64,000 nt of DNA. Origin: DATFYM01 sp035315065 (GTDB lineage Bacteria > Acidobacteriota > Terriglobia > UBA7540). The stretch is taken from NCBI GenBank assembly GCA_035315065.1, contig DATFYM010000034.1, positions 1-64,000 of the forward strand. Reading direction: 5' to 3'. The notes below the pieces were generated by a model. The model searched no databases and had not been told where the DNA came from. It saw nothing but the letters and a program-made list of their open reading frames with translations. The position numbers and the translations under genes were made by a program. Below are positions 58,461 to 64,000 of the stretch, in pieces (within the stretch, counting starts at the first letter, position 1; the number at the start of each line of letters is the position of its first letter).

Positions 58461-58676
58461 ACCGGCAGCACGAATGATCACATCATGGCTCCCGAGGGTT
58501 ACACCAGCGTCTCCTTCAACAAAACCACTGCCAGCCACAGCATTGATCCTGTGACTCCGGAGCCAGGATCGCCGGCGCTTCTGGCCAGCGCCATGGGCCT
58601 CTTCGCTCTCATGAGTCGCCGCACGGTCCGCCGCCTCTCTCCCGCGCGACGCTGGCCTTCCAGCAGAAACTTTTGA
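58449..58676 (+). pseudogene. C-terminal fragment of a PEP-CTERM protein
   Basis: The frame ends in TPEPGSPALLASAMGLFALM followed by SRRTVRRL: a complete PEP-CTERM signal with its Arg-rich tail. Only about 35 residues precede it (HIMAPEGYTSVSFNKTT), and the start lies in a repeat arm. I read it as the surviving 3' end of a PEP-CTERM gene whose front was lost next to the inverted repeat. Confidence 0.5.
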
Positions 58677-58709
58677 AAAGTGAACGGGCTTTGGTATATC
58701 GTGAGGGGC

Positions 58710-59498
58710 ATGATAACCAAGGTGAGAGTGGGATCCTTCAAGTCCCTCGAAAGCCTTGAGGTTGAACTGGGGCTGGTCAACGTTTTTGTGGGCGCCAATG
58801 GCAGCGGCAAGAGCAATCTGTTAGAAGCTGTGGGAGTGCTAAGCGCCGCGTCTTTCGGGCGGGTCGATGACGAGTCCCTGCTGAGGCGTGGCGTACGGCC
58901 GGGCGTGCCCCAACTCTACAAGTCAGCATTCCCGCATAAGAAATCGGAAAGGCGTCCTCACATATTCTTTGGTGCTGAGAATTCGACCGGGAGATATGAG
59001 GTTTCCCTTTGGAATCCAATAAACGACCCAAAGCCAGCTTGGCGCTTTAAAAGCGAGAATCTACGCCGTTGTACTGGTGAACCAATTGTCTCTCGTGCAC
59101 CCTACTCGAGGGTGGCGAAGGAGATGAACCCCGAGCAGGGCCTAGCCGCTCTCAAGTCCGTAGAGCTCAAAGAAGCCGACCCCGCGCGCCAGCTCTTGGA
59201 GCTGTTAAGAGGATACTCAATCTATTGTGCAAACACTCCGACATTGCGTGGTATGACGCCCGACCAACAGGGTCGTGAACCTGTCGGGTTGTCCGGTATG
59301 TCCTACCCACAAAATAATTACCTTGACAGATATGCTCTTCTGTATTATGCTAAGGTAGACGGCTTCGGCGAGAAGAGGGGGCATGGTGGAAGAACGGCTT
59401 ATGACGACGCAAGACGTCACCGCCCGGCCCGATTCGAAGGTACAAGTTCGAAAGGACCATCAACTTCCCTATCGCCCTGCGGGGTGCCGTGGAGTTGA
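58710..59498 (+). CDS. AAA-family ATPase (OLD/SMC-like), C-terminally truncated
   Basis: 262 residues from the ATG at 58710. The N-terminus is typical: ITKVRVGSFKSLESLEVEL, then the Walker A loop VFVGANGSGKSNLLEAVGVL. The middle shows RGVRPGVPQLYKSAF and TPTLRGMTPDQQGREPVGLS. After about residue 215 (near 59350) the sequence turns into basic low-complexity peptide, and no Walker B or D-loop is present. Intact relatives are about 380 residues, so the ATPase domain is incomplete and the protein probably inactive. The break lies shortly before composite repeat element B. Confidence 0.6.
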   Translation: MITKVRVGSFKSLESLEVELGLVNVFVGANGSGKSNLLEAVGVLSAASFGRVDDESLLRRGVRPGVPQLYKSAFPHKKSERRPHIFFGAENSTGRYEVSLWNPINDPKPAWRFKSENLRRCTGEPIVSRAPYSRVAKEMNPEQGLAALKSVELKEADPARQLLELLRGYSIYCANTPTLRGMTPDQQGREPVGLSGMSYPQNNYLDRYALLYYAKVDGFGEKRGHGGRTAYDDARRHRPARFEGTSSKGPSTSLSPCGVPWS

Positions 59499-59839
59499 AG
59501 GGTTTTTCACCGAGTCGGGGACGGGATGCCTACGCGTGGTCTTCGGCGAGCACCCCGGGCTTTCCGCCGGCGAACTGGTGATCGCCCATGATGCGGGCAT
59601 TAAGGCGGGGTCGGCGTGGAGGATGGCCAAACAGCGGCGCGGAGGGGGACCCGAAGGAGGAAAAGGGACTGGGGTTCCGAACTTCCGGTCCGCACGGGGT
59701 GGCGCCGGCCATCTGGCGGTGGGGCGCGGGTCGGTGGGACGGCCGACGGGACGAGCCATGGATCGGGGGAGTCCGCCAGTGAGCCGGTTCATGGTTACAA
59801 CTATGGTGAAACCGCGAACATTAATAGGGGGAGTTACGT

Positions 59840-60810
59840 CCAATTTCCACCACCCCCGTTTCCAATTTGGCAGGAAGCCAGTGTTGCAAATAAATGGCTT
59901 ATTGGGTTTGGTGTCCGTTTTCGGCCGCTTTTTGGGCTACCAAATCGTACCAAATTTTACCATTTTTTACCAAGAACGTGCAGCGAACGCGCTCGAAGAG
60001 GCAGATAAGGGCCAGTTAACGGGGGTTTTTCACGACCGATTTTATTAAAACGTGTCAAGTCCAGCGGTTCGTGTCAATCTGTAATCGGCGCTCACTTCGT
60101 AATTGCGGCTATTGATTCCGCGGTTGTTGGCCGATTATGCACCCGAACAAACGACGTCATGTTGAATTTAAAGGGCTTACTAGCTATTCTCCCGGCGAGC
60201 GTCGGATCATCTCCTCGCGTTTCGCCGGACGAGTGCAACGTGCGAGGGCAATCTGATGATTCCGCAAGGGTTGATGGCCAAATTGCTGAGTAGAGCGGGC
60301 GAAGGCTTGCTCAATCTAAAGGACTTGCTAACCGTGCTTCCGCGGAGCTGTGGGGCGACCTTTCGGGTTTTGCGGGACGACCGAAACGACGCCACGTCGA
60401 TCTGTTGATTCCAAGAGGGTTGCTGGCCAAATTGCCAAGGAGAACGGGCGAATGCTTATTCAATCTAAAGGACTTGTTAACCGTGTTTCCGTCGAGCTGT
60501 AGGGCGACCCTTTCGGGTTCTTTCGGGCGGCCGATAACTTCCGACGGCAATCTATTGATTCGGCTATGGTTGTTGGCCAAGTGTCGAAAAAGGGTAGGCG
60601 AAGGGTTGCTCAATCTAAAGGACTTGCTAACCGTGCTTCAGCCGAGCCTTGGCCGCTCATTTGAAAACGAGCCCGTTTTGAGGCGTCTATTTCGTGCCGA
60701 ATCGCGCCAAATTCCACCATTTTCGGGCGAAAACATGCAGATAATGGCAGAAAACGGCGGTTTTTTGGCACCGATTCTTGTAGAAAGCGCCATGTCCTGA
60801 GGAGTGTCAA
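59840..60810 (+). repeat. Composite repeat element, copy B
   Basis: Order on the plus strand: an end segment from GTGTTGCAAATAAATGG (59881) to the CGATTTTATTAAA near 60045; a linker GTGTCAAGTCCAGCGG with GTGTCAATCTGTAATCGGCG (to about 60092); four tandem units of about 144-150 bases (60105-60655); a second end segment with CCGTTTTGAGGCG and AAAACATGCAGATAATGG (60660-60800). It is the inverted counterpart of copy A at 33946-34745. Confidence 0.7.
60105..60655 (+). repeat. About 150-bp tandem repeat, four units
   Basis: Units begin at TTGATTC anchors near 60112, 60256, 60405 and 60555 (spacing 144-150). Shared words in order: GTTG(T/C)TGGCCAA, CGGGCGAAGGCTTGCTCAAT, CTAAAGGACTTGCTAACCGT, GAGCTGTGGGGCGACC. 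The first unit is the most diverged. Two units of the same kind lie inverted in copy A. Confidence 0.75.
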
Positions 60811-60867
60811 GCGGTATCGAGCAGAGACGATGACCCGATGCGGCGCCAACAGAAGGGCGCCTGGCGC

Positions 60868-60925
60868 TGGTAGCGCGGGCGTCTCGCCCGCCACGGCGGG
60901 AGGCGGGACGCCCGGGCTACGTCGA
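60868..60925. repeat. GC-rich palindrome upstream of the radical SAM gene
   Basis: GTAGCGCGGGCGTCTCGCCC pairs with GGCGGGACGCCCGGGCTAC around a short loop. REP-like, about 45 bases before the start codon, so it would lie in the leader. Confidence 0.65.
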
Positions 60926-60968
60926 GTTGCGGTACAATGGGCCTCGGATCAGGGCCAAGGAATCAGGA

Positions 60969-62096
60969 ATGAACCTCACGCCGGTGCGACGAACGGTCCT
61001 CGGGGTGAAGCGGCGCTTCCGTGAAGCGCGGATGTTCGCGCAAGCCATGCGGTCGCCTCGGCATCCGATCCTGGCGCAGATCGTGCCGGTCCGCCGCTGC
61101 AATCTTACCTGTACCTACTGCAACGAGTTCGACAACTACTCCAAGCCCGTGCCTACGGCGGAGATGCTTCGCCGCATCGACCTGCTGGCCGGCTTGGGCA
61201 CCACTATTGTTTCCATCAGCGGGGGCGAGCCGCTGCTGCACCCTGACATCGACGAGCTCATCCGGCGCATGAGGGCGCGCGGAATGATCGCCAGCCTGCT
61301 CACCAACGGCTATCTGCTGACGCCGGAGCGAATCGAGCGGCTGAACTGCGCCGGCCTCGACAGCCTCCAGATCAGCATCGACAACCTTAAGCCGGACGAC
61401 ATATCGAAGAAGAGTCTGAAGGTGCTGGATAAGAAGCTCCAGTGGCTGGCGCGCCATGCCGAGTTCGACGTTAACATCAACTCGGTGGTGGGGAACTCGC
61501 TCGGCAACCCGGAGGACGCGATCGCGATAGCGCGGCGGGCCATTGAGCTGGGGCTTACCAGCACGGTGGGCATCATTCACGATCATTCCGGCCAGCTCCA
61601 GCCCTTGAGCGAGCGCCATCAGCAGGTGTACGACGAGATGGCTGCACTGAGCAAGCCCCTCTTCTCGTTTTCGAGCCAAGGCCGGTTCCAGGAAAACATC
61701 GCGCACGGCCTGCCCAACGAATGGCACTGCCGGGCGGGCAGCCGCTACCTCTACGTGTGCGAAGACGGACTGGTTCACTACTGCTCGCAGCAGCGGGGAT
61801 ATCCGGGCATTCCCCTTGCCGAGTACACGCGCGAGCACCTGGAGCGCGAATATCACTCCGTGAAGGCGTGCGCGCCGTTCTGCACCGTCTCCTGCGTGCA
61901 CCGAGTGGCGGTGCTTGATGGCCTGCGTGAGAATCCGCGTCAGGCCATCCGCCAGATGTTCCCCCAGTCGGGACCCGACGGGGCCGGTCTGCCCGCGCCG
62001 GTGCGATTGCTCACCTGGATGTTCCTGCCCCATCCGGGCAGCGGCAGGGCCAGGCGGCTGGCCAATGTAACGTTAAGACTGTTGAAAGTGAAGTAG
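60969..62096 (+). CDS. Radical SAM protein
   Basis: 375 residues from the ATG at 60969. The [4Fe-4S]/SAM site is Cys44-x3-Cys48-x2-Cys51 (RRCNLTCTYCNEF). The GGEP-like motif is SISGGEPLLHPDIDEL, and SLLTNGYLLTPERI and LDSLQISIDNLKPDD follow. The C-terminal part has further Cys (WHCRAGSRYLYVCEDGLVHY and ACAPFCTVSCVHRV), which could bind an auxiliary cluster as in SPASM-type enzymes. The reaction is unknown. There is no substrate peptide or partner gene beside it. It has a REP-type leader and is followed by a word-repeat hairpin. Confidence 0.92.
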   Translation: MNLTPVRRTVLGVKRRFREARMFAQAMRSPRHPILAQIVPVRRCNLTCTYCNEFDNYSKPVPTAEMLRRIDLLAGLGTTIVSISGGEPLLHPDIDELIRRMRARGMIASLLTNGYLLTPERIERLNCAGLDSLQISIDNLKPDDISKKSLKVLDKKLQWLARHAEFDVNINSVVGNSLGNPEDAIAIARRAIELGLTSTVGIIHDHSGQLQPLSERHQQVYDEMAALSKPLFSFSSQGRFQENIAHGLPNEWHCRAGSRYLYVCEDGLVHYCSQQRGYPGIPLAEYTREHLEREYHSVKACAPFCTVSCVHRVAVLDGLRENPRQAIRQMFPQSGPDGAGLPAPVRLLTWMFLPHPGSGRARRLANVTLRLLKVK

Positions 62097-62099
62097 AAA

Positions 62100-62275
62100 G
62101 AATTGAATGATTGAGCGATCGGGTGATTGAGCCATTGAAGAAGAAAGCTATCGGCTTTCAGCCATCAGCTTTCAGCAAGAGCCGGGCCGTCTTGCTGAGA
62201 GCTGACGGCCGAGGGCTTTCTTGTCTTCAATGGCCCAATGGCTCAATGGCTCAATGACTCAATCCTGTCACCGCC
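62100..62275. repeat. Nested word-repeat hairpin
   Basis: The outer arms AATTGAATGATTGAGCGATC (62101 on) and GGCTCAATGGCTCAATGACT with CAATCC (to 62265) enclose an inner hairpin of the AGCTTTCAGC / GCTGAGAGCTGACGG family (62147-62220). The same two-layer design and the same inner family occur at 45668-45810. Confidence 0.8.
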
Positions 62276-62339
62276 TCTGGTGACGCGGATCACAGACTTC
62301 CGGTGAGCAAGGGCGGACAGTGGTCACCAGGGGGCCGTT

Positions 62340-62984
62340 ATGTGGACACTGATTGCGGTTAGCTTGTTTGTAATCGTGGCGGCGATTGCCGTCATCATCG
62401 TGGCGTTGCGGGCGATTGCCAGCAGCCGCTTCTATCTGAAGTTTCGCGGCAAGCGGCTAGTGACCTGCCCGGAGACGCATCGGACGGCGGCGGTGGAGGT
62501 GGACGCCAAGGGTCTGGCCAAAGAGATCGCCTTGCACGGCGCGACCTTTGGGCAGAGCCATCTGGTGGAAACCGAACAGATGCTGCATTTGAGCAAATGC
62601 TCGCGCTGGCCGGAACGCGAGGACTGCCCGCAGGGCTGCCTGCTTCAGATTGAAGCGGCGCCGGAGCAATGCCTGGTGCGCCACATCGTCGACCAGTGGT
62701 ACGCAGAGCGGCCTTGCGTCTTCTGCCAGCGGCCGATTCGCGAGATCGACTGGCTGGAACAGAGGCCGGCGCTCCTTACACCCGACCACCAGACGGTGGA
62801 GTGGAATCAGATTCCGCCGGAGAAGCTGCCGGAGGTATTCCAAACCTACTCGCCGGTGTGCTGGAGTTGTCACGTCGCCGAGCGTTTTCGGCGCGAGCAC
62901 CCGGATCGGGTGGTGGACCGGCAGTGGGAAAGGGGCGCCGACGGGGCCTACCAACCGACTGTCGCCCACCGCTCGGGCCATTGA
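62340..62984 (+). CDS. Membrane-anchored Cys-rich protein
   Basis: 214 residues from the ATG at 62340. One N-terminal helix (LIAVSLFVIVAAIAVIIVAL) anchors it. The rest is soluble with paired Cys: KRLVTCPETHRTAA, LSKCSRWPEREDCPQGCLLQ, RPCVFCQRPI and PVCWSCHVAERFRREHPDRV. The last contains C-x-x-C-H, which could be haem c binding but more likely, with the other C-x-x-C pairs, forms a zinc or Fe-S type site. I know similar hypothetical proteins in Acidobacteria but no function. The C-terminus is Pro/Arg-rich. Confidence 0.7.
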   Translation: MWTLIAVSLFVIVAAIAVIIVALRAIASSRFYLKFRGKRLVTCPETHRTAAVEVDAKGLAKEIALHGATFGQSHLVETEQMLHLSKCSRWPEREDCPQGCLLQIEAAPEQCLVRHIVDQWYAERPCVFCQRPIREIDWLEQRPALLTPDHQTVEWNQIPPEKLPEVFQTYSPVCWSCHVAERFRREHPDRVVDRQWERGADGAYQPTVAHRSGH

Positions 62985-63115
62985 AGAAGTCGAGAGTCGA
63001 GAGTCGAAAGTTGAAAGGCGAAAGCGGAAGCAAAGCCAAGAGTCACTTGTTGTTACTCGCTTGTTGTCACTCTTCACTTTCGACTTTCAACTCTCGACTC
63101 TCGACTTCTTCAGTG
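62985..63115. repeat. Nested word-repeat hairpin (GTCGAGAGTCGAAAG family)
   Basis: The outer arms GAAGTCGAGAGTCGAGAGTC (62987 on) and CTCGACTCTCGACTTCTTC (to 63112) enclose GTCACTTGTTGTTACTC and TTGTTGTCACTCTTCAC words related to the 47269 family. Confidence 0.75.
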
Positions 63116-63207
63116 GTTCACCGGCTCAATCTTGACCCGCCGCTTGACTTTCTCCTTGCCACGTGCTAGTTATAGATGTGTTATCCCATCGTGGAGGGAA
63201 AAGCCCG

Positions 63208-64000
63208 ATGAAGACGTTAAGCCGAGCGGCTAGCTCAGTACTATTATGCCTGTTGGCGGCCTGGACCCTGGGGGCGCAGCAGGTTGCGTTGGAAACGGAT
63301 TCGACGGGAGAGGGCCCGGCGGCGACGGTGAGGAACGCGCCGCGGTTGTTGAAGTTCAGCGGGGTCCTGACCGACGACGCGGGCAAGCCGCTGAAGGGCG
63401 CGGTCCAGTTGACGTTCTCGCTCTATCAGGACCAAGAGGGCGGAATGCCGCTCTGGCAGGAGGTCCAGACTGCGCGCCTGGATACCCAGGGACACTACAG
63501 CGTGCTGTTGGGGGCCGGTGAGAGCGCCTCCGGGTTACCTTTAGAGCCGTTCGCGTCCGGCGAGGCGCACTGGCTGGGCGTGCAGATGCAAGCGCAGCCG
63601 GAGCGCCCGCGTACGCTGCTGGTGAGCGTGCCTTACGCGATAAAGGCCGAGGAAGCGGAGACGCTGGGGGGCAGGTCTGCGTCGGACTTCGTTTTGCTCA
63701 GCGACCTGTCGGACCAAGTGCGTCAACTGATCGAGAGCCGTGCGGTGGCGGGAGCCTCGTCCGGGCCAATGGGCGTGACGGTCCCAGCGGGCCTGCCAGT
63801 TTTGGCTAACACCCCGGCGCCGCAACCAGGCGCACCGGAGAATCTCAAGACCGCGAGTGGCAATCCAGCGGGCTCACCAAACGGGGTGGAGGGTGTAGGA
63901 AACTGGCGGGAGGATTTCGGCAGCGCCCAGCTTCACAACGGAGTGACGGAAGTCCCCTTACTTCCGTCCTTTCTGGACACGGTTGACATTCAATCCGGCT
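63208..64000 (+). CDS. Exported repeat/fibre-type protein, N-terminal part
   Basis: The frame is open from the ATG at 63208 (GGAGGG upstream) to the window end, 264 visible residues. Signal peptide SVLLCLLAAWTLGAQQ. Next comes a beta domain (LKFSGVLTDDAGKPLKGAVQ; LTFSLYQDQEGGMPLWQEVQ; HYSVLLGAG). A characteristic segment follows (VSVPYAIKAEEAETLGGRSA then SDFVL), as in many acidobacterial exported proteins with 'VPYAxKAxDAETLGG'. The C-terminal function, perhaps a tail-fibre-like or hydrolase domain, is outside the window. Confidence 0.75.
   Translation, partial: MKTLSRAASSVLLCLLAAWTLGAQQVALETDSTGEGPAATVRNAPRLLKFSGVLTDDAGKPLKGAVQLTFSLYQDQEGGMPLWQEVQTARLDTQGHYSVLLGAGESASGLPLEPFASGEAHWLGVQMQAQPERPRTLLVSVPYAIKAEEAETLGGRSASDFVLLSDLSDQVRQLIESRAVAGASSGPMGVTVPAGLPVLANTPAPQPGAPENLKTASGNPAGSPNGVEGVGNWREDFGSAQLHNGVTEVPLLPSFLDTVDIQSG

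Larger units (their letters stand above)
58147..58709. other. Region with inverted repeat and a PEP-CTERM tail fragment
   Basis: Contains the inverted repeat 58296-58460 and a small frame ending in a PEP-CTERM motif (58449-58676). There is no intact gene. Confidence 0.5.
59499..60968. other. Gene-free region dominated by composite repeat element B
   Basis: No credible gene over about 1.5 kb. The long plus-strand frame 59383-60048 has unusual composition, and its 3' third is repeat sequence. The region holds element B and a GC palindrome (60868-60925). Confidence 0.6.

Noticed and set aside
59383..60048. 221-residue plus-strand frame
   Set aside because: It overlaps the broken ATPase. The last third is repeat element B and the rest is Gly/Arg-rich without recognised motifs.
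60405..60800. 131-residue frame with repeated LLNLKDLLTV peptide
   Set aside because: The peptide repeats because the DNA does (150-bp units). It occurs in several frames and strands.
5109..63115. CRISPR arrays
   Set aside because: The direct repeats are short, degenerate and unevenly spaced, have inverted partners, lack unique spacers of constant length, and no cas genes are present.

Overview
The window looks like chromosomal DNA of an uncultivated Acidobacteriota-type bacterium: GC-rich and Gram-negative. The inference rests on a TonB-dependent receptor with an N-terminal carboxypeptidase-regulatory domain, two PEP-CTERM proteins, large TPR proteins, Tat-exported enzymes, a membrane Ser/Thr kinase and a very high load of intergenic repeats. 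No rRNA is present. One tRNA (Leu-GAG) is visible. Genus-level placement cannot be made from the sequence alone.

Layout. 1-2300 is a decayed accessory patch: the N-terminus of an IS110 transposase (never flagged as an ORF because it is cut by the edge), a DUF5678 / retropepsin pair whose protease frame carries an in-frame amber codon, and a UPF0175 / DUF3368 toxin-antitoxin pair whose toxin has an ochre codon where the family normally has Tyr. 2530-9349 holds unknown proteins, a Tat-type alkaline-phosphatase-superfamily protein apparently started at AUU, and a TPR protein. 9371-14544 is a divergent LacI regulator / TonB-dependent receptor pair with a promoter and a LacI-type operator between them, closed by an intrinsic terminator. 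An internally deleted group II intron follows directly, then a frameshifted REP-associated transposase (RAYT) among its REP palindromes. 18480-24099 is a sugar cluster (two aldo-keto reductases, a zinc dehydrogenase, an RbsD/FucU mutarotase, a FucP-like symporter), followed by a secreted phosphodiesterase-like protein. 26797-31581 is the gap-pgk-tpiA-secG glycolysis/secretion string, interrupted between gap and pgk by a HicB-like / DUF2442 / retropepsin trio. An AceK-like protein with a substituted catalytic-loop position follows the tRNA. 35311-38964 encodes a 1217-residue T5SS/PEP-CTERM repeat protein.

40051-48356 is a corrinoid one-carbon cluster: homocysteine methyltransferase-like protein, DUF1638, a UroD/MtaA-like methyltransferase, a RACo-like corrinoid activator, a corrinoid protein, an MttB-family methyltransferase and a DapA-family aldolase. 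These components fit a B12-dependent demethylation route. One further UroD-like gene in this cluster appears to have been replaced by a long REP hairpin that leaves only both gene ends. 48972-52937 holds a Ser/Thr kinase with a CsgG-like lipoprotein-type partner, then a SIMPL protein. The rest contains a GT39-type glycosyltransferase, a double-signal PEP-CTERM fusion, a truncated AAA ATPase, a radical SAM protein and the start of a secreted protein.

The most striking unexplained features are repeats. (1) About twenty intergenic hairpins are built from short repeated words (families based on GATTGACGATTG, AGCTGATAGCTG, CACAGAGGCACAGAG, CAGTCGGCAGT and others), with the same words inverted on the far arm. 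Families are sometimes nested inside one another, and some supply the ends of real genes. (2) A composite repeat of about 0.8-1 kb, with about 150-bp internal tandem units between related end segments, occurs twice in opposite orientation (about 33946-34745 and 59840-60810). (3) There are two different Y1-transposase/REP systems. All coordinates of repeats are by eye.
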